The notes beneath the pieces were generated by a model. The model saw nothing but the letters and a program-made list of their open reading frames with translations. It had not been told where the DNA came from and made no database searches. A stretch of DNA of 64,000 nucleotides. Origin: Chthoniobacter flavus Ellin428 (GTDB lineage Bacteria; Verrucomicrobiota; Verrucomicrobiia; Chthoniobacterales; Chthoniobacteraceae). Where the stretch lies: the NCBI RefSeq assembly GCF_000173075.1, contig NZ_ABVL01000018.1, positions 1 through 64,000 on the forward strand, given 5' to 3'. Both the position numbers and the translations under genes were made by a program. This document shows positions 1 through 8,493 of this stretch, in pieces (position 1 is the first letter of the stretch; every line of letters starts with the position of its first letter).

Positions 1-32
1 AAACGCAAGCGTCTCTTCACCGTTCCCGATGA

Positions 33-1460
33 CTACGGCACGGGCTTGGGCGTCGGTAGAATCGGAGTCGTGGGGGCCGGCGTAGTCAGCGCCGGACTCG
101 CTTTCGGCGTGCCAGGTGACGGACTGCTTTTCGGCGCAGCGGTCGGGGTCGGACTGGCAGCCGGGGTACCAGGCGCGGGCGTCGAGGGGGCTGGCGTGCC
201 CGGAGCCGGAGTGCTCGGTGTGGGCGTCGCGAGTGGCAGCTTGGGTTTGGTCAGGTCCTCCCACTTGAACAACGTCCCGTTGTGTCCGCCAATTTCGTTC
301 AGCAGCTTCTCACAACGCTCGTACCAGTGGTCGAGATTCGGCGCGTCGTATTTTTCCGCGGTGCCCGGAAAGACGATGTAGGTCACCTTCAAATCGCTGA
401 CCGGGCGATTCTCCGAAGTCGACTTCGCATTGACCTCCTTGCAAACGCGCAGCGACGCCTCGCCGATGAGGTTGCGCGGACCCGCGTCGCCGACGATCGC
501 GGGATAGAGCGTCTTTTGATAGGCCACGACACAATAGTCGCCGATCGCCGGCGCGAATGCTCCCTTGCTTTTCCCGAAGAGCGATTCGGGCAGGACGATG
601 AAGGGATCATCCGCGCCGATGAGGAAACTGTATTTTTTGAGATCGGACACCTCGGTTCGCAGATCGGCGATCTCCTGTCGCAGCCGCGATGCCAGGCCGA
701 CACCGGCGGAGATTTGCGATTCGTAATTTTTGATCTTCAGCTCGCGCGGAGCGACGAACGAGCTGGGGTTCGTGGTCTTGCGCGCCCAGCGATAACTGGT
801 GAAAGGCTGGAAGGTCGGCGACGCGCCGTCCACCTCAGGCACGCGATCGGGATCGGAACCATCGGTGTCGACATCCATATCCGCCTGGATCAAGAGCGCG
901 CGGCGGCTCGTCTTCGCGTCGCGCAACTCGAGGATCGTCTCGCAGTCGAAAAAATTGTGACGCGTGAGCAGATTATCCAGGCGCATGAGGCTGGCCTGCA
1001 GGGACGCCACTTTCAGCCGGTAGAGATTGTCGAAACCGGGCGAGACTTTCGCGGTGTCGAGCAAAGCGGGCAGGCCGGGCAGAATTTCCGGGAGCGATTC
1101 GTTGAGACGTTTGATCTCTTCGAGATCGTGATGCGGCTTCGGCACCTTCACCTTCACCGTGACCTCGGCGGTGTAGCTGCCGGGTTCATTGCGGTCGCGC
1201 GTCGCGGTCGTGCCGTGGTCGGTCTCGAGCGTGACCTTGTACTGCATGCCGTTGAAGATCTTGCCGACCTCCAGCTTTTTGTTCGGCACGTAGGGCGGCG
1301 GGGTCGGCGTCGGAGGCGTGGGCTGCGGTGTCGGCGTGGGCGAGCGCGGCGTTACTGGAGGCGGAGTGGACTGCGGCTCTGGAGGCCGTGGGCAGGCCGT
1401 GAGCAGGACAAACGTCGCCAGGCCGAGCCCGGTGAATTGTGCGATGCGAGGAACCCTCAC
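33..1460 (-). CDS. Pro-rich secreted lipoprotein, unknown function
   Basis: 475 aa. The N-terminus has a short charged stretch, a hydrophobic segment and a lipobox-like LLTAC, so Cys23 is the probable lipidation site. A Pro/Thr linker (about residues 24-60) follows, then a globular region with two likely helical stretches, and a C-terminal tail made of near-repeats of the type TPAPGTPAPSTPA that ends 33 bases into the window. The tail resembles a cell-wall spanning or disordered linker. I do not recognise a catalytic family. It lies just upstream of the end of a small membrane protein gene on the same strand (12 bases apart), so the two may be co-transcribed. Confidence 0.8.
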   Translation of the reverse strand: MRVPRIAQFTGLGLATFVLLTACPRPPEPQSTPPPVTPRSPTPTPQPTPPTPTPPPYVPNKKLEVGKIFNGMQYKVTLETDHGTTATRDRNEPGSYTAEVTVKVKVPKPHHDLEEIKRLNESLPEILPGLPALLDTAKVSPGFDNLYRLKVASLQASLMRLDNLLTRHNFFDCETILELRDAKTSRRALLIQADMDVDTDGSDPDRVPEVDGASPTFQPFTSYRWARKTTNPSSFVAPRELKIKNYESQISAGVGLASRLRQEIADLRTEVSDLKKYSFLIGADDPFIVLPESLFGKSKGAFAPAIGDYCVVAYQKTLYPAIVGDAGPRNLIGEASLRVCKEVNAKSTSENRPVSDLKVTYIVFPGTAEKYDAPNLDHWYERCEKLLNEIGGHNGTLFKWEDLTKPKLPLATPTPSTPAPGTPAPSTPAPGTPAASPTPTAAPKSSPSPGTPKASPALTTPAPTTPILPTPKPVP

Positions 1461-1472
1461 GCCCGATTTCGG

Positions 1473-1796
1473 TTATTTCTTCACCAACGCCATGACCGAG
1501 AGCACCAACCCGATGAGGCCGAGCCAGCCTTCGACACCAGCCGGCCACCAACCACCGCCCTTGAAAAATTTCGGTAGGAAACGCCCGGCCAAACCGAGAC
1601 AAATGATAAGGCCGAGAATCAAGCCCGGCATGATCTGGCCCGACTGGAGCAGCCAGCCCGCCACGAGCAAAAGGATGCCGGAGATGCCACCGGCAATGAG
1701 CGAAGGCTTGCTCTTAACGGAGACGAATGCCTGGATCCCACCAATGAGCGTGAGGAGGCCGAAGAGGTAGTAGAAGAGGCGGGTCGGATCGAGCAT
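1473..1796 (-). CDS. Small four-helix membrane protein, TMEM14/UPF0136-like
   Basis: 107 aa from the ATG at 1796; an upstream in-frame start at 1838 would add residues encoded by a repeat-like sequence and is less likely. Four hydrophobic segments separated by short turns, rich in Gly, with the first loop reading GGIQAFVSVKSKPSLIAGG, match the general layout of the TMEM14 family. The function of bacterial members is unknown. The gene precedes the lipoprotein gene on the same strand with 12 bases between them. Confidence 0.6.
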   Translation of the reverse strand: MLDPTRLFYYLFGLLTLIGGIQAFVSVKSKPSLIAGGISGILLLVAGWLLQSGQIMPGLILGLIICLGLAGRFLPKFFKGGGWWPAGVEGWLGLIGLVLSVMALVKK

Positions 1797-1888
1797 GGGA
1801 CGTTGATAAGGGGAAAACATCCAACATCCAACACCCAATGGCGCAAGCGTGGTGCGGGCGATTTTCCTCGATTAGATGTTTTGTCGTT

Positions 1889-2695
1889 TTATCCCTCTGC
1901 CTTCTCCTTTCGCCGTTGGGCGATGAAGAGGCGCAGGACGAAGATCGGGACCAGCGAGGCGATGGTCATGATGATGCACACCAGCCAGCCGGGAATGACG
2001 CGGGCGCGATCGCGCTCGACGGCATCCAGCGCGGCGGCAACGACTTCGGTGGCGGGCACCTTGAAGAGCTCGGGCGCAGGCATGCTTTCGCGAGATTGCG
2101 CACGCTCCGCGATGTTGAAGAACTCGGTGTTCACCGGCCCGGGGCACAGCGCAGTCACGGAGACGCCGGTGCCGCGCAACTCGCCGCGCAGACCCTCGGA
2201 AAAGCTGGTGACGTAGGCCTTGCTCGCCGCGTAGACCGCCATCTTCGGCAGCGGCAACAGGCTGGCGATGGAGCTCACGTTGAGAATCGCTCCGCGGCCG
2301 GCGCGGACGAGGTCAGGCAGGATCGCGTGGGTCAATCGGGTGAGCGCCTTGATGTTGACGTCGAGCATTGCCTCGACGCGCTCCCAGTCGCTGTCCTCAA
2401 AAAAGCCGTGATCGCCGAGCCCCGCATTGTTGATCAGCAGGCTCACGCGTTCGCCGCTGGCCGCGAGAGCGGCGAGGAGCGCCTCGATCTGCACTTCATC
2501 CGCCACGTCGGCCGCATGGCAGTGAATGGTGAGGCCGGGGCGATCGAGTTCTTCCTTGAGTGCCTCCAGCCGCTCCAGCCGCCGCGCGACGAGAATGAGC
2601 GAACGCGCATGCGGTGCAAGCTGACGTGCGAATTCCGCGCCGAGCCCCGAGGAAGCCCCCGTAATGAGCGCCGTGCAGCCATGGAAGAAATTCAT
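1889..2695 (-). CDS. Short-chain dehydrogenase/reductase (SDR family)
   Basis: 268 aa from the ATG at 2695 (the longer reading adds 12 unconvincing residues). The dinucleotide-binding motif TGASSGLG lies near residue 12, the NNAG motif in the middle, a catalytic Ser region (NVSSIAS), and the YAASK catalytic pair further on: a classical SDR. The C-terminus ends in a hydrophobic segment (IMTIASLVPIFVLRLFIAQ) that could anchor the enzyme in the membrane. NAD(P)-dependent oxidation or reduction is expected; the substrate cannot be read from the sequence. Confidence 0.88.
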   Translation of the reverse strand: MNFFHGCTALITGASSGLGAEFARQLAPHARSLILVARRLERLEALKEELDRPGLTIHCHAADVADEVQIEALLAALAASGERVSLLINNAGLGDHGFFEDSDWERVEAMLDVNIKALTRLTHAILPDLVRAGRGAILNVSSIASLLPLPKMAVYAASKAYVTSFSEGLRGELRGTGVSVTALCPGPVNTEFFNIAERAQSRESMPAPELFKVPATEVVAAALDAVERDRARVIPGWLVCIIMTIASLVPIFVLRLFIAQRRKEKAEG

Positions 2696-2890
2696 GCGCG
2701 GGAGTGGATGCTGGAAAGATGCGCGTGGCAAGTGACAAGTGGGAGCGGTAGCCGGCCGCAGTGAACCCAGTGCAGACGCCGCTACTGGGTGGGAATGCGC
2801 ACTACGCCCTCACCCATCATGTTCAGTGATCCCGGCCACAGGACGCTTTCGGCTTGTCAGGACGGTGATGGGCGCGATGACACTGCACGC

Positions 2891-3244
2891 ATGACGGTCC
2901 TCAATCTCCGCACCCAGCCGCCTTTCACGACCAAGGATGGCTCGACGATTCGCAGTATTCTCGATCGCGCCAACGCGCCGGTGCAGAACCAAAGTCTCGC
3001 CGAAGCCCAAGTGCCGGCAGGTGGAGCGACGCAGCGGCATTACCACAAGCTGTCCGAGGAGTTTTACTTCATCCTCGAAGGGAACGGCGAGATGGAGATC
3101 AATGGCGAGAAGCGCACCGTCGGGCCGGGAGATGCGATCCTCATTCCGCCGGGGGCGTGGCACACGATCGTGGCGCGGGAGACGTTGCGGTTTCTGTGCT
3201 GCTGCGCGCCGGCTTATGCACATGAGGATACGTACTTTGAATGA
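2891..3244 (+). CDS. Cupin-domain protein
   Basis: 117 aa from the ATG at 2891; the earlier in-frame start at 2789 adds a stretch without family similarity. It has the two cupin motifs: GGATQRHYHKLSEEFYFILEG (metal ligands His, His, Glu) and PGDAILIPPGAWH (ligand His). A small single-domain cupin fold with a bound metal is expected. Substrate unknown; such proteins are often small sugar or dioxygenase-like enzymes or ligand sensors. The stop codon abuts a hairpin repeat beginning at 3243. Confidence 0.85.
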   Translation: MTVLNLRTQPPFTTKDGSTIRSILDRANAPVQNQSLAEAQVPAGGATQRHYHKLSEEFYFILEGNGEMEINGEKRTVGPGDAILIPPGAWHTIVARETLRFLCCCAPAYAHEDTYFE

Positions 3245-3390
3245 GTTGATAGTTGAGGGTTGAGAGTTGAGAGCCACGCACTCGACTGCGGAAAATTCCG
3301 ACCCAAGAGAACGGGATTCCGCACGGCTGGGTCGAAAGCCACGGAACTACCGGTCGCGGCTCTCAACTCTCAACCATCCACTATCAACTT
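3243..3390. repeat. Hairpin repeat with short tandem arms (AGTTGAG unit)
   Basis: The left arm (3243-3275) is built from variants of AGTTGAG, and the right arm (3358-3390) from the complementary CTCAACT; by eye 30 of 33 positions pair. The spacer is about 80 bases. It fills the gap between the convergent cupin and MCE-protein genes and may act as a bidirectional terminator, but no T-run follows either arm. Confidence 0.75.
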
Positions 3391-3395
3391 TCCCC

Positions 3396-4382
3396 CTACG
3401 GCTTCACCGCTGGCACCGGCTTGTTGCTTCGCAAAATCTCCTCTTCGCTGGTCAGTTTCTGCGGTTTGCCGCTGAAGATGAGGCGGCTGGGCTTTTCGCC
3501 GAGGGCCTGGGTTACAGCTTTGGCGTGCGTGGAGACGACTTTCAGGTTTTGAAAGACGACGGCAAGTTCCTGCAGACGGGCGTCGAGATTCTTGTCGGTG
3601 TGGGTGAGGAGCAGGTTCGCGGAATTCAGCGTGCCTTGGATTTTGACCATCGAGGTTTTCAACTCCTCAAGGTCGCCTTTGAGCGGGCCGTCGGCGTCGG
3701 CGATCATTTTGTCGAGACGCTTCACGGCCACGTCGGCGGAATCGGAGGTCACTTTCAAGCCATCCAAAAGCTTGCTCGCGCGCGGGCCGATATCGTTGAC
3801 GGCGACTTTCACGGAATCGACGGCGTCGCCGGTTTTCGTGAGCAGCGGATTCATGCTCTTGAGCAGATCCTCCGCCGTGGCGAGCAGGTGAGGGAGACTT
3901 TCCGCAAGCGGGCCGACCGCCTCAAACAGACCATCCAGTCCGCCACCGGAATGACCTTGCAGAATCGCGCCATTGGCCAGCTTCGGCGCCGTGGGCGTCC
4001 CCGCGGAAAGAGCGACGAACTTTTCACTGAGCAATGTCTCAGCCGCCAGCGAAGCGCGCACGTCGGAAGGAATCGGCGGCACGTCCTTGAGCAATGTAAT
4101 GGTGACACGCACGGCATTCTTCTTTTGCTCCTCGGTCTCCGCAGCCTCGCGCTCGGCGAAGGTGAGCAGGCGGATATTCGTCACCGTGCCGGCGTCCGCC
4201 CCCGCGTAGCGGACCTGGGAGTGCAACTTGATACCCGTCACATCCGGATAATCGATCTCCAACGTGCGATCCGAACTTTTGCCGTGCCGCCCGGAGAGCG
4301 CGTAGGTCAGGGCCCCGAGCAGGACGAGGCTGCAGAGGATGACCACCAGCGCGACGATGTAGTCGGAGAGATTCTTTTTCAT
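3396..4382 (-). CDS. MCE-domain lipid transport protein (MlaD-like)
   Basis: 328 aa. One N-terminal membrane segment (about residues 8-28) is followed by an MCE domain (about 40-120, with VTGIKLHSQVRYAGADAGTV), then a long helical region typical of MCE proteins that form periplasmic channels. It is the last gene of a four-gene operon; its ATG overlaps the stop of the ATPase gene by 4 bases. In Mla-type importers this subunit carries phospholipid between outer and inner membranes. The family assignment is clear, but whether the system is MlaD-like in substrate is inferred. Confidence 0.88.
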   Translation of the reverse strand: MKKNLSDYIVALVVILCSLVLLGALTYALSGRHGKSSDRTLEIDYPDVTGIKLHSQVRYAGADAGTVTNIRLLTFAEREAAETEEQKKNAVRVTITLLKDVPPIPSDVRASLAAETLLSEKFVALSAGTPTAPKLANGAILQGHSGGGLDGLFEAVGPLAESLPHLLATAEDLLKSMNPLLTKTGDAVDSVKVAVNDIGPRASKLLDGLKVTSDSADVAVKRLDKMIADADGPLKGDLEELKTSMVKIQGTLNSANLLLTHTDKNLDARLQELAVVFQNLKVVSTHAKAVTQALGEKPSRLIFSGKPQKLTSEEEILRSNKPVPAVKP

Positions 4383-5236
4383 GCGGAGTAGCTGGTGCGG
4401 GTGTATCCGGGATGGCCGAGCAACCGCTCGACATAGTCGCCCTTGGAGAGCCGCAACGGCACGGGGCCATCGGGTTCGCCCTTGATGAATTGCTGCACTT
4501 CGCCGTGCGGGTTCGCGCGCATTTCCTCCGGCGTGCCCGCGGCAATGATCTTCCCCTGATTCGGCCCGGTGCCGAGCATGATCATCTTCGTGCCGATGCG
4601 AAACGCGCTGGTCATGTCGTGCGTCACGACCACGGCGGTGACGCCGAGCTTACGCGTCATCTCCTGGGTGAGGATATCGACCACGCTGGTCATGATCGGA
4701 TCGAGGCCGGCCGTCGGCTCATCGCTGAAGAGCAGTTCGGGATCGAGCGCCAGCGCCCGCGCGAGGCCGACGCGTTTTTTCATTCCGCCGCTGATTTCCG
4801 CGGGCTTCAGATGCTCGAATCCGGTGAGGCCGACCATCTCCAGCTTCATCTTCACCATGAGGTCGACGATGCTCGGGTCGAGCTTCCCGTGCTCGAGAAT
4901 GGGCAGCGCCACGTTTTCACCGACGGTCATCGATTGCAGCAGTGCGCCGCTTTGAAAGAGCACACCGAAGCGGCGGCGAATGCGCGCCAGTTCCGCTTCT
5001 TTCAACCCGGTGATTTCCTGGCCGAAAAGCTTGATCGAACCACTGGTCGGTTTCATCGCACCGATGATGTGGCGGAGCAGCGTGGATTTGCCGCAACCCG
5101 AACCGCCCATGATGATCATCGTGTCGCCCCTCATTACCTTGAAGGAGACGCCATTGAGCACCTTGCGGCCGTGAAAATCGCGGACGAGATCCGTGACTTC
5201 GATGACCGGTGCGGGATCGTCGCGCGGCGCACTCAT
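4379..5236 (-). CDS. ABC transporter ATP-binding protein (MlaF-like)
   Basis: 285 aa, with Walker A GGSGCGKS, Q-loop region, signature ISGGMKKR, Walker B LLFSDEPTAGLDP and the switch histidine in VVVTHD. ISGGMKKR is the signature variant seen in Mla/Mce/Ttg2-type ATPases. Both ends overlap neighbours by 4 bases (permease upstream, MCE protein downstream), which argues for coupled translation. It powers the lipid transporter formed with the products at 5233-5970 and 3396-4382. Confidence 0.92.
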   Translation of the reverse strand: MSAPRDDPAPVIEVTDLVRDFHGRKVLNGVSFKVMRGDTMIIMGGSGCGKSTLLRHIIGAMKPTSGSIKLFGQEITGLKEAELARIRRRFGVLFQSGALLQSMTVGENVALPILEHGKLDPSIVDLMVKMKLEMVGLTGFEHLKPAEISGGMKKRVGLARALALDPELLFSDEPTAGLDPIMTSVVDILTQEMTRKLGVTAVVVTHDMTSAFRIGTKMIMLGTGPNQGKIIAAGTPEEMRANPHGEVQQFIKGEPDGPVPLRLSKGDYVERLLGHPGYTRTSYSA

Positions 5237-5970
5237 GCGAAGAAAAACAGGGCGGTCAGGGTGGCATTGGCGATGAGCATGATGAGCAGCGACCAGACCA
5301 CCGAGCCCGTGGTCGCCTGCCCCACGCCCTCAGCGCCGCCTTCCACACGCAAGCCCATATGGCAGGCGATGGTGATGATGATCCAGGCAAAGACCACGCT
5401 CTTGATGAGCCCGGAATAAAGATCCCACGGCCGCGCGCGTTCGAAGGAGTGCAGGATGTAAGACGCGGTGCTGTAGTCGAGGGCGAAGTGGCAGATCGAC
5501 CAGCCACCGACCATGCCCACGTAGCTGCCAAAGATGGTCAGCACCGGAAGCATGATCATCATGGCGAGAAACCGCGGCACGATGAGAAAGCGAATGGGAT
5601 TGATCGCCATCACCTCCAGCGCCTCGATTTCCTCGGAGACCCGCATCGTGCCAAGCTCCGCGGTAACGGCTGAGCCACTGCGCCCGATGACGACGACCGC
5701 CACGAGCAGCGGCCCCAACTCGCGCAACAGCGAGAGGATGACCAGGTCCGGCACGAACTGCGACGCGCCCATTTTGCGGAGCTGTCCCGCGGCCTGCATG
5801 GCCAGGGTGAGCCCGATACTGAACGAGGTGAGCGAGGCCATCGGCAGCGCACGCACGCCGATGAGGACCATCTGGTGAAAGACCTCGCCGATCTTGAAAA
5901 ATTGACCGCGCCATGGCGCCAGAAGCGTCCAGTAAAGGATCTGGCCGTTCAGCGCGAGGTAGTCTTTCAC
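5233..5970 (-). CDS. ABC transporter permease (MlaE family)
   Basis: 245 aa from the GTG at 5970. An open frame extends further upstream to 6249, but that part overlaps the STAS gene in another frame and has no family similarity. GTGA overlap with the STAS stop codon supports this start. Five or so membrane segments are visible, and the family motif RELGPLLVAVVVIGRSGSAVTAELGTM is intact. It forms the inner-membrane channel of the Mla-type lipid transporter. Confidence 0.9.
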   Translation of the reverse strand: MKDYLALNGQILYWTLLAPWRGQFFKIGEVFHQMVLIGVRALPMASLTSFSIGLTLAMQAAGQLRKMGASQFVPDLVILSLLRELGPLLVAVVVIGRSGSAVTAELGTMRVSEEIEALEVMAINPIRFLIVPRFLAMMIMLPVLTIFGSYVGMVGGWSICHFALDYSTASYILHSFERARPWDLYSGLIKSVVFAWIIITIACHMGLRVEGGAEGVGQATTGSVVWSLLIMLIANATLTALFFFA

Positions 5971-6317
5971 ACGCCGGGCGCAGCGAGCAGAGCGGCGCGC
6001 GCCTCGGCGAGCGTCGGATAAATCGGGAAGAACTCGCTGAGTCGCACGAGGTCGAAAATGGTCCGCACGCGCTCGCTCACATGGGCGAGGCCGAATTTGC
6101 CGCCGAAAGGTTGCGCCAGGCGGACGTACTCGATGAGCGTGGCGAGCCCGGAGGAATCGACGTAGGTCACGCCCTGGAAATCGAGCAACAGCGCCGGCGA
6201 CTTCTTTTTGGCGTAGGCGTGGAGGAGCGTCCGCAAGTCGGGCGAACACGCGAGGTCGATCTCACCATCGATGGCCAGAACTTGCACGCCTTGGTCCGAA
6301 TGTTCGCGAGTTCGCAT
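5967..6317 (-). CDS. STAS-domain protein (MlaB-like / anti-sigma antagonist fold)
   Basis: 116 aa, a single STAS domain. VDSSGLATL (Ser55/Ser56) is the conserved loop whose serine is phosphorylated in SpoIIAA-type proteins. As the first gene of the mla-like operon (4-base overlap with the permease) it most likely is the MlaB-type subunit that binds the ATPase, but because it keeps the phosphorylatable serine a regulatory role is also possible. Confidence 0.85.
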   Translation of the reverse strand: MRTREHSDQGVQVLAIDGEIDLACSPDLRTLLHAYAKKKSPALLLDFQGVTYVDSSGLATLIEYVRLAQPFGGKFGLAHVSERVRTIFDLVRLSEFFPIYPTLAEARAALLAAPGV

Positions 6318-6398
6318 GTGAAGCAGTTAGGGTTAGCAGTGCGCAGGAAGAGGCGAAAGGTGAATCTGACGATTCTGACGGTTGGAGTGGGATCGGTC

Positions 6399-6480
6399 GG
6401 AGGGATGCGCTCCTGCGCGTTCCCTATTTCACGGGTTAGGCGGAAGGAAGAGTGGGAACGCGCGGGGAGCGCGTCCCTCC
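6399..6480. repeat. Inverted repeat between ispG and the mla-like operon
   Basis: Arms 6399-6424 and 6454-6480 are near-perfect complements of the type GGAGGGACGCGCTCCCGCG, with about 30 bases between. A second inverted pair (TTAGGCGGAAG at 6436-6446, CTTCCGCCTAA at 6486-6496) overlaps it and includes the ispG stop codon. A related single arm occurs at about 18590-18612. It may serve as an ispG terminator or be a dispersed palindromic repeat. Confidence 0.65.
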
Positions 6481-6492
6481 GTGTACTTCCGC

Positions 6493-8385
6493 CTAAACCT
6501 GAGCCGGCTCCGCGGCGGGCGCGGGGTCGACCCACTTGCCGTGTTCGCGGATGAGATCTTGCAGCCGGTCGACCGCCTCGACTTCGGGGATGTTGAACTT
6601 CACCGGCTTCTTTCCCACGTAGAGGTTCACCTTGCCGGGCGCGCCCCCGACGTAACCGAAATCCGCGTCAGCCATTTCGCCCGGGCCATTCACGATGCAG
6701 CCCATGATGGCGATCTTCACGCCCTTGAGGTGCGAGGTCGCGGCCTTGATGCGCGCGGTCGTGGTCTGCAGGTTGAAAAGAGTGCGGCCGCAGCTCGGGC
6801 AGGCGACGTAATCGGTCTTGAAGATGCGCGACCCGGCGGCTTGCAGGATGTTGTAAGCGAGGCGCAGGGATTGGCCCGGCGCGTGTTCGCCCTGCACAAG
6901 CACGGCGTCGCCGATGCCATCGCAGAGCAGCGAGCCGATGCGCTTCGCGGCGGTGAGCAGCGTGTCGAGGAAAGGCGCATTCGGGTCGGCACTCGGGGCG
7001 AGTGTGTCCTTCAGCAAAATGGGGTGCCGCTCCTCGAGACGCGCGGCGAGCAGGCGATAGGCAGCGATGACCGGCACATCGAGGCCATCCGCAATCGTCA
7101 CGACGACGGGATCCTGGGAAGCATTGACCTTCGCCACGGCAGATTCATCGAGCGGGTCGACCGCAACTACTCCGGATTTCTCCAGCACGAGCTCCGGCTT
7201 GTAATCGCCGAGCCGATCAATCTTGTGCGCGAGCGCATCCCATTTCTCCTGCGAGGTGAAGACGCGCATGGTCTCTTCGCCACCGAGGGCGATGCCATTG
7301 ACCTCCACTCGCGCGGTCTCGCGACGGTGATAGGAAAACGGATCGTAGGAAAGCGGCACATCGGGGAACTCCGGCCCCTCTCCTGCCCCGCGCGCATTGA
7401 ACGGCGCGACCATGGCCTGCGCCACGGGAATCTCGTGTACGCTATCCTCGGTGAGCGAAACGCGAATGGTATCGCCGATGCCATCGTTGAGCAGCGAGCC
7501 GATGCCGATGGCCGACTTGATGCGACCGTCCTCGCCATCGCCCGCTTCGGTCACGCCGAGATGGATGGGATAGGACCAGGAATGCGGAGTTCGGAATTCG
7601 GAATTCGGACTCGGCTCCGCACCACCTCCCTTATTCGGCATTCCGCCTTCCACATTCCGCATTTCTCCCTCGGCGTTCCCCAATTCATCGAGGCGCGCGA
7701 CCAACAGTCGATACGCTTCGATCATCACCTTCGGATTGCTCGCCTTCATCGAGAAGACGAACGCGTGATAGTCGAGTTCGCGGGCGATGCGAGCAAACTC
7801 CAGCGCGCTCTCCACCATGCCCAGCGGTGAGTCGCCGTAGCGGTTCATGATGCGATCGCTGAGCGAGCCGTGATTCGTGCCGATGCGCATGGCGCGGCCA
7901 TGCTCCTTGCAAAACTGGACCAGCGGGCTGAAGCGTTCGCGAATGCGGTCGAGCTCCGCAGCGTATTCGGTGTCGGTGTATTCCTTCACCGCAAATTTCT
8001 TCGAGTCCGCGTAGTTGCCCGGGTTCACGCGCACTTTTTCCACCCACTTGGCCGCTTCCATCGCCGCCTCGGGTTTGAAATGGATATCCGCGACGATCGG
8101 CACCTCGCAGCCCTGGGCGCGCAGTCCGGCCACGATGTGCTGCAAATTGGCCGCGTCCTTCACCGTCGGCGCGGTGATGCGCACGATCTCACAACCGACC
8201 GCCACGAGGTCGAGCGTCTGCTGAATCGACGCTGCGGTGTCCATCGTGTCGCAGGTGATCATCGACTGCACGCGGATGGGATTGGCCCCACCGATGCCGA
8301 CATTCCCCGCGCGCACCTCGCGCGTCGCGCGGCGGGAATAGCGATAGGGATTCAGGCAGTAGCTGGAATGAGTGGACTCGGTCAT
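6493..8385 (-). CDS. ispG: 4-hydroxy-3-methylbut-2-enyl diphosphate synthase, long form, with in-frame repeat insertion
   Basis: 630 aa from the ATG at 8385; a TTG further upstream is unlikely. The N-terminal TIM barrel (with PIRVQSMITCDTMDT, ADIHF, KVRVNPGNY, GVTEAGDGEDGRIKS) is followed by an extra domain as in the long IspG proteins of chlamydiae and plants, then the Fe-S domain with CPSCGRTLFNLQ and GCIVNGPGE. It converts MEcPP to HMBPP in the MEP isoprenoid pathway using a [4Fe-4S] cluster. Oddity: about residues 235-270 form a low-complexity insertion (contains SPNSEFRTPHS) encoded by a hairpin repeat, absent from the family at this point. Confidence 0.95.
   Translation of the reverse strand: MTESTHSSYCLNPYRYSRRATREVRAGNVGIGGANPIRVQSMITCDTMDTAASIQQTLDLVAVGCEIVRITAPTVKDAANLQHIVAGLRAQGCEVPIVADIHFKPEAAMEAAKWVEKVRVNPGNYADSKKFAVKEYTDTEYAAELDRIRERFSPLVQFCKEHGRAMRIGTNHGSLSDRIMNRYGDSPLGMVESALEFARIARELDYHAFVFSMKASNPKVMIEAYRLLVARLDELGNAEGEMRNVEGGMPNKGGGAEPSPNSEFRTPHSWSYPIHLGVTEAGDGEDGRIKSAIGIGSLLNDGIGDTIRVSLTEDSVHEIPVAQAMVAPFNARGAGEGPEFPDVPLSYDPFSYHRRETARVEVNGIALGGEETMRVFTSQEKWDALAHKIDRLGDYKPELVLEKSGVVAVDPLDESAVAKVNASQDPVVVTIADGLDVPVIAAYRLLAARLEERHPILLKDTLAPSADPNAPFLDTLLTAAKRIGSLLCDGIGDAVLVQGEHAPGQSLRLAYNILQAAGSRIFKTDYVACPSCGRTLFNLQTTTARIKAATSHLKGVKIAIMGCIVNGPGEMADADFGYVGGAPGKVNLYVGKKPVKFNIPEVEAVDRLQDLIREHGKWVDPAPAAEPAQV
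7581..7663. repeat. Hairpin repeat with 7-bp units, inside ispG
   Basis: The left arm (7581-7614) has units like AGTTCGG/AATTCGG and the right arm (7629-7663) has complementary units like CATTCCG. About 26 of 34 positions pair; the loop is about 14 bases. The element is in frame and codes for the extra residues in IspG between the family-typical YRLLVARLDE and YPIHLGVTEAGDG. Confidence 0.75.
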
Positions 8386-8493
8386 GCGGAAGATCACTTT
8401 GGCCCAAATCTGCTTTTCCAACAAGGAAACTGCGCACCCCGACCCCGAGACGGCGCTGCTACCGGCTCGGAGGAACGCGCGCGAGCGCGTCCG

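Noticed and set aside
1811..1838. Short run of AACATCC units upstream of the TMEM14-like gene
   Set aside because: It looks like one arm of the short-unit hairpins but no complementary arm is nearby, so it is not called a hairpin.
5970..6249. N-terminal extension of the permease gene
   Set aside because: It overlaps the STAS gene in another frame; the GTG at 5970 with a GTGA overlap is the better start.
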